64,000 nucleotides of DNA from an uncultured Ruminiclostridium sp. Lineage in GTDB: Bacteria; Bacillota; Clostridia; Oscillospirales; Ruminococcaceae. Location: assembly GCA_934454635.1 (NCBI GenBank), contig CAKSFR010000005.1, forward strand, positions 1-64,000, written 5' to 3'. Each line of letters opens with the position of its first letter. Positions within the stretch are counted from its first letter, which is position 1. Both the position numbers and the translations under genes were made by a program. Of the stretch, positions 17,633 through 25,985 are shown one piece after another. The notes beneath the pieces were generated by a model. It did no database searches, was not told the DNA's origin, and saw only the letters and a program-made list of their open reading frames with translations.

Positions 17633-18682
17633 TCATATTCTGTTTATAGCTCTCAATAATTCCTGCACATTGACATGAGTGTAAACCCTCTCCGTCAGCG
17701 ACATAGCACCGGAATGCCCGACGATTTTCTTTATCATCGTGGGAGATACTTCCTTTTCAGTAAGCATGGAAATGCAAGTGTGGCGAGTATCGTGAGGCTT
17801 GTGGGAGCACCCGATAAGCTCCATGACAGGTGTCCAGTAGGAATCATAGTAGTTCCGATAGTCAAAATGAGCGCCTTCTGGCGTGTGCAGCAGATACTCA
17901 CAGCCGTCGTCATACCACTTTCTGAAAAATGAATAGGTCTTGTCCGCTATGGGAACTATTCGTATTCCGTTTTCAGTCTTGCTTTCAACGATATTGAAGT
18001 AATGCTCGTCAATATTAACATTCTCCCGTTTGAGGTCAAGCAGTTCCGATACACGAACACCGCTGTATATTAACATCAGGACGATCTGTGCATACAGGTT
18101 GTTTTTCTGCACCCAAAGTGCCTCGATTTCCTCATTACTGAACGGACTGCGGTCTGTGCGGTTAGGGTTCCTGTTTTTGTATTTCAGTATATCGACATAC
18201 TGCGAATAGTCCTTGTTGCAGTATTCGTATTTCATAGCATACTCATACATCTGACTTAGCAGAACTTTCAGTTTGCGTAGAGTGGGATAATTCTTGCCGC
18301 AGGTATCTATTACCCCTTGCAGGTCGGTCAGCTTCAGTTCTTTGAAAACTCTGTCATGAATAGCTGAACAGCAGTTATATGAGGCGTTGTAGCCCTTAAC
18401 ATTGGAATCGGAAATCGTGGGAAATTTTTCGGCTGACCATTTGCTGAATATCTCCGCAAAGGTAATTTTCGACGATTCAACATCAAAGGGATTCTTGTTA
18501 TAGTCCATCAGCATTTCAAGACCCTTTGCTCTGGTCGGCGCATAGCCGATGGTGATGTACTTCTGCTTTGCTTTTCCGCTTTCCTCATCGATCTCCCAGC
18601 CTGTGGTTTTGCGGACTATGTAAGGATTTCTGCGGTTTCCGGACAGCTTGTAAACAGAACCAATCCCGTTTGCTAACCTCAT
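17633..18682 (-). CDS. tyrosine recombinase/integrase of element A
   Basis: This 349-residue tyrosine site-specific recombinase catalyses integration at the rpsI end and excision. The catalytic set is visible: Arg in IYSGVRVSELLDL, HKPHDTRHTC with H-x-x-R, GHSGAMSLTERVYTH and the Tyr in VYTHVN. The N-terminus has an AP2-like beta-sheet arm-binding region (GSVYKLSGNRRNPYIVRK). It is clearly similar to the integrase at 43254-44288 but not to the one at 28087-29223. ATG 18682 lies directly after the TOPRIM gene stop (18684), so it can be co-transcribed with mobilization genes. Confidence 0.93.
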   Translation of the reverse strand: MRLANGIGSVYKLSGNRRNPYIVRKTTGWEIDEESGKAKQKYITIGYAPTRAKGLEMLMDYNKNPFDVESSKITFAEIFSKWSAEKFPTISDSNVKGYNASYNCCSAIHDRVFKELKLTDLQGVIDTCGKNYPTLRKLKVLLSQMYEYAMKYEYCNKDYSQYVDILKYKNRNPNRTDRSPFSNEEIEALWVQKNNLYAQIVLMLIYSGVRVSELLDLKRENVNIDEHYFNIVESKTENGIRIVPIADKTYSFFRKWYDDGCEYLLHTPEGAHFDYRNYYDSYWTPVMELIGCSHKPHDTRHTCISMLTEKEVSPTMIKKIVGHSGAMSLTERVYTHVNVQELLRAINRI

Positions 18683-18683
18683 T

Positions 18684-19673
18684 TTAACCCTCCTTATATT
18701 GCTGAAAAGAATAATTACTGCGCTCTATCTGCGGGTATGCAGCTTTCAGAAATTCAATTACGCTGACACCAGATTTCTCTGCGGCTCTGAATGCCATCAA
18801 ATCCTCGTTCCAGTCCTTGTACTGTGAAATAACCCTTGACACCGTTATTTTTCTTTCAGTAAATTCAGCGTTTAGCTTTTGCTCTATTGTGTCTGCGGCG
18901 GTGTGACCTGCTTGGTCGTTATCAAGCGAGAGGATAACTGAGGATATTCTTCTGTGTTCTTTCAGATAGCGTAATACTGATGTATGTCCGCAGCCATTTG
19001 CACTCAATCTATGATCTGATTTCCAGTCAACACCGAGCAGCTTTGAGAACGTAGCGTGTGACATAGCGTCAATCGGGCTTTCAAAAACACGCAGCTTGTC
19101 TGAACTGCCTGTTATCGCAAAGCTGCAAGACTTGTCTCCTCCCGAAACCTCTCCACGGAACTGTGTTGACCCCGTTCCGCGTAAGGCACAAGAGCGAACC
19201 GTTCCGTTTCCGTCTTTACCTATGAACATACAATTGTGGTGTGCATTATCCTCTCCGACAAGGCTGTCCGCAATAAGGCAATTCACTATTTCCTCGTCTA
19301 TACCACGGGTTTGCGTGAGATAGGCGCGAACCCGTTCGGGAGAAGTCTGCGCCGGTAATCTAAAATCAGAAGCTCTGCTTGGAAATGTGGGGGTATAGCT
19401 TACGGGGACGTTTTTCTGAATAAATTCAAGTGCATACTCTTTTGAACAGGACAGCGTATCCATCACCAAATCAATCGGAAAGCCGCCTCTGCTGTCTGAA
19501 TGACGATACCAATTATTCTTTTCAGGAAATATGTATAAGCCGCCGCTGTGCTTAATATGTACAGCTTTTGTAGTAGTTTGCTTGCCCTCGTCAACCTGCA
19601 TACCGAGAGATTTTGCAACAGAAATGCAGTCTGCGTTTGCGAGTGCATAGTATTCGTTTGCGGAAAACCTCAT
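18684..19673 (-). CDS. TOPRIM-domain primase-like protein (DUF3991 type)
   Basis: This 329-residue protein has an N-terminal region resembling DUF3991 (WYRHSDSRGGFPIDLVMD) and a TOPRIM fold with LRVFESPIDAMSH and ILSLDNDQAG carrying the catalytic acids. Such proteins accompany MobV relaxases on mobile elements and probably prime DNA synthesis after transfer or during element replication. It overlaps the relaxase stop by 4 bases (19670-19673) with AGAGG ahead of ATG 19673, indicating one operon. Confidence 0.85.
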   Translation of the reverse strand: MRFSANEYYALANADCISVAKSLGMQVDEGKQTTTKAVHIKHSGGLYIFPEKNNWYRHSDSRGGFPIDLVMDTLSCSKEYALEFIQKNVPVSYTPTFPSRASDFRLPAQTSPERVRAYLTQTRGIDEEIVNCLIADSLVGEDNAHHNCMFIGKDGNGTVRSCALRGTGSTQFRGEVSGGDKSCSFAITGSSDKLRVFESPIDAMSHATFSKLLGVDWKSDHRLSANGCGHTSVLRYLKEHRRISSVILSLDNDQAGHTAADTIEQKLNAEFTERKITVSRVISQYKDWNEDLMAFRAAEKSGVSVIEFLKAAYPQIERSNYSFQQYKEG

Positions 19674-21064
19674 CTTCTTACACCTCTATTCTGTTTTCTG
19701 TTTTCGTTGCTCTTTAACTCCGAAAGAGCCTCGTCTGAAATCCCTGCTTTTTTCTGAATGATATCTGCCTCCTTGTCGAAGCCCAGCGACCTTACAAATC
19801 TGCCGCAAAGCCGACGGATAACGTTAGCAAGGTTTTTGTGCATCAGAGTGGCTTTCTCTGCCAAATCTTCATATCCCGAAATGGGGGCAAGCATACAGTT
19901 GCTCAGTTTTGCGATGTCGGTTATATGCCTTACGGCAGCTAGAATCTTATCCTTAGCTTTGCTAAGTTCACTCTCTGCCTTTTGGCAGCGTTCTTCAAGC
20001 GCCTTGTACCTCGGAAGAAGTTTATGATATGCTTTGCTGTCATCAAGCAGTTCGTCTGCAAGCTCGTTATACTTCATATAGGAATTTTCTGCCTCCGTCA
20101 GCTTTCCGGAAAGCTCCGCCTCTTTTCGGGACAGTACGGTTTCTTTTTCAGGTGTGACTTTTTCTCGTTGGTCAAGAGTAGTTTCTCTCACAGCTGCTGT
20201 CTTTTTCGCCGCTTGAAGCTTGCTGAACTCCTCCTCGGAAACCACTCTTTTGTTGAAAGGCAGTTTTGTGCTTTCAATGCCCTCGCTCTCGGCGGCGGCA
20301 CTCAGCAGTTTCAGCTCGTCCAGATTATCTGAAAGCTCCGCCTTCTGCTGTTCAAGCGCGGCTATTGTGTCCTTGTGCTGCTTGTACTGCTCAACGGTGT
20401 AGGTGTAGCCCCTGCCTTTTTGCGTTTCGGCAATTTCTATTCCGTGCTTACGGCATATTTCAGCGAGAACATCACGCTCCGCCAGCCTCCAACGATTTAT
20501 GGTGTTCTCGCCCTCGCCGTAACCCATTTCTTTAAGAGCCTGCGCCAAACCATTCTGCGTATCAACGCCACGCTTGTAATGCCCGATAGGGATATAGTCA
20601 ATATGCAGGTGCGGCGTAGCTTCGTCAACGTGGAGAACAGCGTTGAAAACAAAGAAATTCGGATTGCGCTCGGAAAATCCCTGCATATATTCGGTAAGAC
20701 ATTTGGCGGCAGTTTCTGCGTCAGCCGTGCCTATCCCCGTATCGCTCCTGTCGCCTATTTGCACAACATCTTCGTAAAAGCTCTTACGCTTGTCTGCGGC
20801 GGTAATCACGTTATTGCTGGGTGCATGGGAGAATGCATAGCGGAAATACCCTTCTTTGATACGGCGGTCTGCTCGTTTCTGTTTTGCATTGTAACGCTCA
20901 ACTGCTTCCAAAAAGCACTTATCATAAGCTTCTGTTATGGGTATCTTTACAAAGATGACATTCCGACTGCTGCGGGAGTTGTCAACGTTTTTCGGCTTGA
21001 AAGTCCGGTTATTGTGGGAAAGGCTGCCCTTGCCCTGACAATGGGATATGGTTTTCGCTTTCAC
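19670..21064 (-). CDS. MobV-family relaxase (Pre/Mob)
   Basis: This 464-residue relaxase nicks the element at oriT and leads the strand into the recipient. The conserved N-terminus (GSLSHNNRTF) and metal-binding motif HVDEATPHLHIDYIPIG near residue 165 are diagnostic of the MOBV family. After residue ~230 the protein is a long charged coiled coil, as usual. The start is GTG 21064 with AGGAG at 8 bases. It is paralogous to the relaxase of element B at 29333-30529. A candidate oriT lies directly upstream. Confidence 0.93.
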   Translation of the reverse strand: MKAKTISHCQGKGSLSHNNRTFKPKNVDNSRSSRNVIFVKIPITEAYDKCFLEAVERYNAKQKRADRRIKEGYFRYAFSHAPSNNVITAADKRKSFYEDVVQIGDRSDTGIGTADAETAAKCLTEYMQGFSERNPNFFVFNAVLHVDEATPHLHIDYIPIGHYKRGVDTQNGLAQALKEMGYGEGENTINRWRLAERDVLAEICRKHGIEIAETQKGRGYTYTVEQYKQHKDTIAALEQQKAELSDNLDELKLLSAAAESEGIESTKLPFNKRVVSEEEFSKLQAAKKTAAVRETTLDQREKVTPEKETVLSRKEAELSGKLTEAENSYMKYNELADELLDDSKAYHKLLPRYKALEERCQKAESELSKAKDKILAAVRHITDIAKLSNCMLAPISGYEDLAEKATLMHKNLANVIRRLCGRFVRSLGFDKEADIIQKKAGISDEALSELKSNENRKQNRGVRR

Positions 21065-21094
21065 TAATTTTCTCCTTTCGCTGCGGTATTTTTA

Positions 21095-21160
21095 CCAACG
21101 GCTCTGCCATTGGTAACCCCTTAATACCTGTGACAGCAAGCTATCACAGATACGGGGCTC
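21095..21160. other. candidate oriT of element A
   Basis: Upstream of the MobV gene lie two inverted repeats: TTACCAACGG/CCATTGGTAA (imperfect, about 21091-21116) and CTGTGA/TCACAG (21128-21149). The block TAACCCC ... TGACAGC ... TATCA ... GGGGCTCTCCGAGG matches the order of motifs at 30749-30812 upstream of the element B relaxase, which supports a shared nick region. Confidence 0.6.
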
Positions 21161-21251
21161 TCCGAGGGGCGGGGGATTCGGATAATGCAAAGCATTATCC
21201 GTACGTTTGCTGCCGAAACGACAGCCGTATTTGCTGAAAGCAAATTCAAGG

Positions 21252-21696
21252 TTGCAACATTGCAAGAATTTTTTATACAGGGGTTTTGCAATCTTGGGTT
21301 TGCAATGTTTTTTCAAAACTGAAAAAGAATTTCTGAAAGAAACTCAACAGCTGCGGCAGCAAAGGACAACCTGCTCCATAACCTCGTGTTCAACGTAAAG
21401 GCTGCGTGTTTTCTCCCACCCTACTATTTCAGTAAAGGTTTTCGGACGGGGATTCTTTTCTGCATACTGCCTGCGGAGCAGCTCCCACATTTCCCACGCT
21501 TCGGCGTCGATTTTCCTCGCCAGTTCATTGAACTTCTCTCCGACAAGTTCGGCAGTAATAATGTCGGGATAGTTTTCTCTCATAAACCTTTGCCACTCCG
21601 TTCCGAAGCGACCAATGGGTTCTGAATTATTCATAAATGTTCCTTTCCCAGCAAGATTGCAAAGTACCTATACTGGAAATTCTTGCAACCTTGCAA
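21252..21696. repeat. TTGCAA repeats flanking a small gene
   Basis: TTGCAA, itself a palindrome, occurs at 21252, 21260, 21286 and 21300 on one side and at 21657, 21683 and 21691 on the other side of the gene at 21344-21634. The flanking context (CAACATTGCAAG) recurs in inverted orientation. They could be regulator or replication-protein binding sites of element A. Confidence 0.45.
21344..21634 (-). CDS. small TnpV-like protein of unknown function
   Basis: This 96-residue charged protein is preceded by AAAGGA at good spacing before ATG 21634. The C-terminal half (EAWEMWELLRRQYAEKNP ... VEHEVMEQVVL) vaguely resembles TnpV accessory proteins of Clostridia transposons, but the match is from memory and weak. 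It sits between the RecA-like ATPase and the relaxase, flanked by TTGCAA repeats. The role is unknown. Confidence 0.5.
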   Translation of the reverse strand: MNNSEPIGRFGTEWQRFMRENYPDIITAELVGEKFNELARKIDAEAWEMWELLRRQYAEKNPRPKTFTEIVGWEKTRSLYVEHEVMEQVVLCCRSC

Positions 21697-21704
21697 TGTT
21701 GAAA

Positions 21705-22667
21705 TTAGTCGGACAGTTTCCAATACCACTTGTTATCAGCTTTTATTGATAATACCTTAAGGTTTTTCTTTGCCTCGTTCAGCGTTCTTGCGCTGAAATC
21801 GTAGTCTGAGGCTGCGGCGGCAATTTCTTTCTGGCTAACCTTTCCGTTCTTAAGGGTTTCGAGTAGAAACTCGGTTGCTATTTCCAGCTTGCTTAATTCT
21901 GCACCGCCATTTTCGAGAAACTGTTCGGCGGTTATATCAACCTCGCCCTTCCATTCGAGCGCTGAATTCTCGTTTATCTCGAACAACAGTGATTTCCCGA
22001 CAGGAGCAAGGCTGCTCTTGGCTTGCGTCATTATACGTTTTGACGGTGAATCTCGCATCTTTCCAACGATAAGAACGCTGCGGGCAACTGCGGTTATATC
22101 TATCGAGCCCAACCCACGATATGAGCTTTTCTGTCCTGCGGCTTTGTTCATGTGTCCTATCAGGACAACTGCGCAGCCGTATTCTTCTGCAATTCTGCCG
22201 AGCTTGGACATTACAGGGCGTATCTCGTTGGCTCTGTGCATATCCACGTTAGCGCCGATATACGCCTGTATCGGGTCGAGGATTATCAGCTTGGCGCCTG
22301 TCTGCTGTATTGCTTTTTCTATTCGTTCGTCTGTCATTGATAGTTCTTCTTTGCTTTCATCAATGACAAGAACCCTTGTGCAATCAGCATTTACGGCTTC
22401 CAAGCGGGGCTTGATCGTATCGGCAAGCCCGTCCTCGGCGGTCTGATAAATAACGTTCACAGGCGCTTTGGATTCCGCCTCGTTTGGCAGCTTTTCGCCT
22501 TGTGTGAGCGCTGCGGCAATCGAAAGGGCAAGAGTTGTCTTGCCCTCGCCGGGGTCGCCTTGAATAATGGTTATCTTTCCGAGCGGTATGTACGGTTTCC
22601 ACAGCCACTTTACTGCAACCGCTTCGACATCTGCCATGTTGATGATATTGAGTTCAGGGTTACTCAT
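21705..22667 (-). CDS. RecA-like (AAA_25/RepA-type) ATPase
   Basis: This is a 320-residue ATPase. Walker A is GDPGEGKTTLA near residue 37 and Walker B is LIILDPI; CAVVLIGHMNKAAG follows, then SSYRGLGSIDITAVARS. This arrangement matches the hexameric RepA/RegA-like helicases of plasmids and phage-like elements. The C-terminal ~70 residues look like a winged helix. It probably unwinds or loads at the element origin. It overlaps the upstream helix-turn-helix gene by 4 bases. Confidence 0.85.
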   Translation of the reverse strand: MSNPELNIINMADVEAVAVKWLWKPYIPLGKITIIQGDPGEGKTTLALSIAAALTQGEKLPNEAESKAPVNVIYQTAEDGLADTIKPRLEAVNADCTRVLVIDESKEELSMTDERIEKAIQQTGAKLIILDPIQAYIGANVDMHRANEIRPVMSKLGRIAEEYGCAVVLIGHMNKAAGQKSSYRGLGSIDITAVARSVLIVGKMRDSPSKRIMTQAKSSLAPVGKSLLFEINENSALEWKGEVDITAEQFLENGGAELSKLEIATEFLLETLKNGKVSQKEIAAAASDYDFSARTLNEAKKNLKVLSIKADNKWYWKLSD

Positions 22668-22897
22668 CCATCAAGCACCACCTTGTCGTTGAAGTAGCCC
22701 GTTGCCTCCCACACCAGCTTATCAGAGCAGTAGTAGGTATACTCGGACGAACCCTCATTCTTCATAGCGATTCTGAACGGGAGTATTCCACGCTGCAAGC
22801 CGATACGGATAAACTGAGGGTTCTTGCCTGTTGCACGGGCAATTTCGGCGATAGGTACGTTGCGGCCGGTGAATTTTGGGTGGTCTGTGTAAGTCAT
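22664..22897 (-). CDS. small helix-turn-helix (excisionase-like) protein
   Basis: This 77-residue protein has the pattern TGRNVPIAEIARATGKNPQFIRIGLQRGILPF, a MerR/excisionase-like helix-turn-helix. ATG 22897 follows AAAGGAGG. It is first in the leftward replication-mobilization operon. Element C has a homologue in the same place (46785-47006, TGRNVPVKELATGIGKDQQF), so this is a conserved part of the element backbone, perhaps a recombination directionality or replication factor. Confidence 0.7.
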   Translation of the reverse strand: MTYTDHPKFTGRNVPIAEIARATGKNPQFIRIGLQRGILPFRIAMKNEGSSEYTYYCSDKLVWEATGYFNDKVVLDG

Positions 22898-22917
22898 GGT
22901 AAATACCTCCTTTGATA

Positions 22918-22946
22918 TTGACTATTTGACATGAGTGTGATATAAT
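22918..22946 (+). promoter_or_regulatory. promoter of the element A regulator operon
   Basis: TTGACT (22918-22923) and TATAAT (22941-22946) have a 17-base spacer, pointing at the Xre gene. CACTATAAG/AAGTGATTT-like half sites around 22950-23065 are plausible operators. Confidence 0.7.
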
Positions 22947-22996
22947 AACACTATAAGCATTTTGGAATAACTTGTTGTGTGTTATCTACCGTGTTT

Positions 22997-23025
22997 ATTA
23001 TAATCCACTATAAGTGATTTGTTAA
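22997..23025 (-). promoter_or_regulatory. divergent promoter of the replication-mobilization operon of element A
   Basis: Minus strand TTAACA (23025-23020) and TATAAT (23002-22997) have a 17-base spacer, pointing left. Together with the rightward promoter it forms a divergent control region with repeated AAGTGATTT-like sequences. Confidence 0.65.
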
Positions 23026-23096
23026 TACTTTTGAGTGACTATAAATAAACCAAAAGTGATTTTTGTGAGGATTTCACAACAACTCAGGAGGTTTTT

Positions 23097-23801
23097 GTGT
23101 TTTATAACCAGTTAATTAAGCTCTGTGAGGAGCATAATGAAAAGCCAACCCCTCTGCTTAAGTCATTGGGGTTAAGTGCAACAAATCTGAAAAGATGGCA
23201 GAACGGCTCAACCGTAAATTCCGATATTCTTGCAAAATTATCGGAACACTTTGAAGTGCCTGTTGACTATTTTTTTGAGGAAGATAACACTGAAAACAGC
23301 ATGGTCATATCAAATGACGGAAACTCGATCAAGAAAGTATATAGAGTTATGACAGCACATCCAGATCATATTGCGAGCATGATTTCGGGAACGGATATTT
23401 CCTTTTCAGACTTGAAAAGAATTGCCGAATATATTAACTGCTCCGTGGAATATCTTGTTCCCGCTGGACTAATTAGCGATAAAAATGCTGAACAGAAAAC
23501 GGACTCCGTAATTCCGGCAAAAGACCTTGTTCTCAATGTCCTTGAGAAGCTTTCCGGCAATGTGGATTACAGCTACCTTCAAGTAAGGATCTCCTCCGTT
23601 ATTATTTCTAACCTTGCTAAGAAGAATATCACTATGGAGAACTTATTAGGTATAAAGCTGTCTGCAAAGAAGATACGAAACTTGTACGACCTTGCTTTGC
23701 CTGCTGAAAAGAAAAAAGGTCTGAATTTCTCAGACCTTGTAAGAATATCGGAAGCGTTCAATGTCAGCTATGATTTTATGTTGACGGGAAATGGCATATA
23801 A
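23097..23801 (+). CDS. Xre-family transcription regulator of element A
   Basis: This 234-residue protein has an N-terminal Xre helix-turn-helix (LLKSLGLSATNLKRWQNGSTVNSDILAKL), then a second half with a repeated motif of the same kind ending FNVSYDFMLTGNGI. GTG 23097 follows AGGAGG. The element C regulator at 47213-47923 has the same two-part layout and end (YGISYTYMFTGKN). It lies divergent to the replication-mobilization operon, so it most likely represses that operon and itself. Confidence 0.82.
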   Translation: MFYNQLIKLCEEHNEKPTPLLKSLGLSATNLKRWQNGSTVNSDILAKLSEHFEVPVDYFFEEDNTENSMVISNDGNSIKKVYRVMTAHPDHIASMISGTDISFSDLKRIAEYINCSVEYLVPAGLISDKNAEQKTDSVIPAKDLVLNVLEKLSGNVDYSYLQVRISSVIISNLAKKNITMENLLGIKLSAKKIRNLYDLALPAEKKKGLNFSDLVRISEAFNVSYDFMLTGNGI

Positions 23802-23826
23802 TATTTATTAAGTAGGAGTATCGATT

Positions 23827-25833
23827 ATGAGTAACATTAAAGGTGGAGAATATCCTCTTTCCAAAATCTTTAGTTCTGAATTTGTTTATAATATTCCATC
23901 ATATCAGCGCCCATATTCTTGGACAACAGATGAAGCAGGAAAACTGTTTGATGATCTTTATGATTTTTATATTAGTGAAAATTCAGAGGAAAACTACTTT
24001 TTAGGGAGTATTGTACTTATAAAAAAAGACGATATTCCGTCATCAGATGTAATAGATGGTCAGCAGCGATTGACAACTCTGACCATCCTTTTAGCTATAA
24101 TTGCACACAACCTAACTGATAGTGATGAAAAAGAAGAATTCAAGGAATATATCAACGAAAAAGGCAAGAAATCTCAGGGTATCAAACCAAAACCAAGACT
24201 GAGGATAAGGGAAAGGGACAATAATTTCTTTCACAAATATATTCAGGAGCTCAAAATCAGCGAATTGATTGCTTTGAATCCGGATATAGCTGAAACAGAA
24301 GCGCAGAAAAACATAGAAATGAATGCCAGGGAACTTCAAAAGAAGGTGACAGAGCATTTCTCTAATGATGATAGTTTATTTGAATTTGGCTCATTTTTGG
24401 TTCAGAGATGTTATTTGGTCGTGGTTTCAACGCCAACACAGGATTCTGCATTTAGAATTTTTTCAGTAATGAATAGTAGAGGAATGAGCCTTCTTCCAAC
24501 AGATATAATCAAATCTGACATAATAGGAAATATTGACTCTGATGTCAGAGATGATTATACAAACAAATGGGAAGAAATTGAAACATCCTTGGGTCGTGAC
24601 GGTTTTAATGATTTGTTCAGTCATATCAGAATGATCAAAATGCGATGCAAAGCCAAAAAGTCTTTGCATGAAGAATTTAACAAGTATGTTCTTTCAGATA
24701 TCACCAATGATACTGCGATTAGCTTTGTTGATGATACCCTAGAGCCTTTTGCAGAAGCGTATAGAATAATAAAAAAATGTTCTTTCTCTTCTACAAGTGG
24801 GGCTGAGAATGTTAATTACATACTTAAATGGTTAAACAGGATAGATAATTCTGACTGGCTGCCATCGGCAATGGTGTTTTATTGTAAGTATAAGAATAAC
24901 TCAGAGTACCTGTCTGTCTTTTTCAAAAAACTTGAGAGGCTGGCTAGTTATATGAGAATAACTTCATACGATATTAACCACCGTATTGACAGATATGCAA
25001 AAGTACTTTCTGATTTGCAGGGCGATAATACTGGAAACATTTATGGAGATAATATTGAACTTACACCAAGCGAACAGAATGAATTTATTGCTGAACTTAA
25101 TTCCGACATATACAAGATGACATCTCAGAAACGCAATTATATTATTCTTCGCCTTGATTCATTCATGTCTGATGGGGCTGCAGTTTATAATACCGATGTT
25201 CTTTCTATTGAACACGTTTTGCCACAGACGGTTTCAAGCGGAAGCGAATGGGAAAAGATCTGGGTTGATGTCAATGAAAGGGAATTCTGGCTTAACAAGA
25301 TTGGTAACCTAATTCCTTTGACTAAGCGACACAATTCGCAGGCTCAGAATTATGACTTTGCAACTAAGAAGGAAAAGTATTTCAAAAATCAGAAGACAGG
25401 AGTTACTTCTTATACTCTTGCGACTGATGTGATTAATTATTCGGAGTGGACACCCGAAATCGTCAAGGAAAGACAGAAGAAGCTCATTGACATTTTCAAA
25501 GATGGCTGGGATCTTAGTGAATCTTCAGCGGCAACAGGTATTATCAAGATTGATAAAGTGATTACAGAAAATGATATTCGTGCGAAAATACTTCGAATTC
25601 CAAATATAATTCAGAAAAGAATCCCAGATACAGTTTCTTCATATATGGTATTGTTCAATGGAAATATATCACAAGAGCTTACTATTTCTAAAGAAAGAAC
25701 CTATTTTGCCAAAGTGACAGGCTTATATAAGCAGCTTGGGATGATTGATGATACTGATAAGACATTGTTCCATTCAAAACAGATCCATTGGAAAATGGAG
25801 ACTGATGGTACTTTATACGCTGATATTACATGA
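23827..25833 (+). CDS. DUF262/DUF1524 nuclease (GmrSD-like, likely anti-phage)
   Basis: This is a 668-residue protein. The N-terminal DUF262 domain has IPSYQRPYSW and the nucleotide-pocket motif VIDGQQRLTTLT near residue 80. A DUF1524 HNH-type nuclease follows near residue 455 with IEHVLPQT and KIGNLIPLTKRHNSQAQN. This order equals GmrS-GmrD in one chain, as in type IV restriction enzymes cutting modified phage DNA. The last ~120 residues are an extra domain I do not recognise. ATG 23827 follows AGGAG, 25 bases after the regulator gene. It is AT-rich compared with its neighbours, suggesting separate acquisition. Confidence 0.85.
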   Translation: MSNIKGGEYPLSKIFSSEFVYNIPSYQRPYSWTTDEAGKLFDDLYDFYISENSEENYFLGSIVLIKKDDIPSSDVIDGQQRLTTLTILLAIIAHNLTDSDEKEEFKEYINEKGKKSQGIKPKPRLRIRERDNNFFHKYIQELKISELIALNPDIAETEAQKNIEMNARELQKKVTEHFSNDDSLFEFGSFLVQRCYLVVVSTPTQDSAFRIFSVMNSRGMSLLPTDIIKSDIIGNIDSDVRDDYTNKWEEIETSLGRDGFNDLFSHIRMIKMRCKAKKSLHEEFNKYVLSDITNDTAISFVDDTLEPFAEAYRIIKKCSFSSTSGAENVNYILKWLNRIDNSDWLPSAMVFYCKYKNNSEYLSVFFKKLERLASYMRITSYDINHRIDRYAKVLSDLQGDNTGNIYGDNIELTPSEQNEFIAELNSDIYKMTSQKRNYIILRLDSFMSDGAAVYNTDVLSIEHVLPQTVSSGSEWEKIWVDVNEREFWLNKIGNLIPLTKRHNSQAQNYDFATKKEKYFKNQKTGVTSYTLATDVINYSEWTPEIVKERQKKLIDIFKDGWDLSESSAATGIIKIDKVITENDIRAKILRIPNIIQKRIPDTVSSYMVLFNGNISQELTISKERTYFAKVTGLYKQLGMIDDTDKTLFHSKQIHWKMETDGTLYADIT

Positions 25834-25850
25834 TATAACGCGATAACTTA

Positions 25851-25971
25851 CTGAATTTTTTTGCATATACTTTACAAAATTTTCAATAATAACATTGACT
25901 ATTCCTAAAAAGAAGAGTATAATATAATCAGGCAAATGAAAATTCTCTCAACAATATGCAAAAAAATTCAG
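25851..25971. repeat. perfect 18-bp inverted repeat enclosing a promoter (candidate invertible promoter)
   Basis: CTGAATTTTTTTGCATAT (25851-25868) is repeated as its exact reverse complement ATATGCAAAAAAATTCAG at 25954-25971. The 85 bases between hold a consensus promoter pointing at the ATPase gene. The ribosome binding site (25973-25977) and start codon (25986) lie just outside, so inverting the segment would only turn the promoter around. Confidence 0.8.
25895..25923 (+). promoter_or_regulatory. promoter of the DUF4143 ATPase gene
   Basis: TTGACT (25895-25900) and TATAAT (25918-25923) have a 17-base spacer. It lies inside the inverted repeat pair described at 25851-25971. Confidence 0.8.
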
Positions 25972-25985
25972 CAGGAGCACACGCC

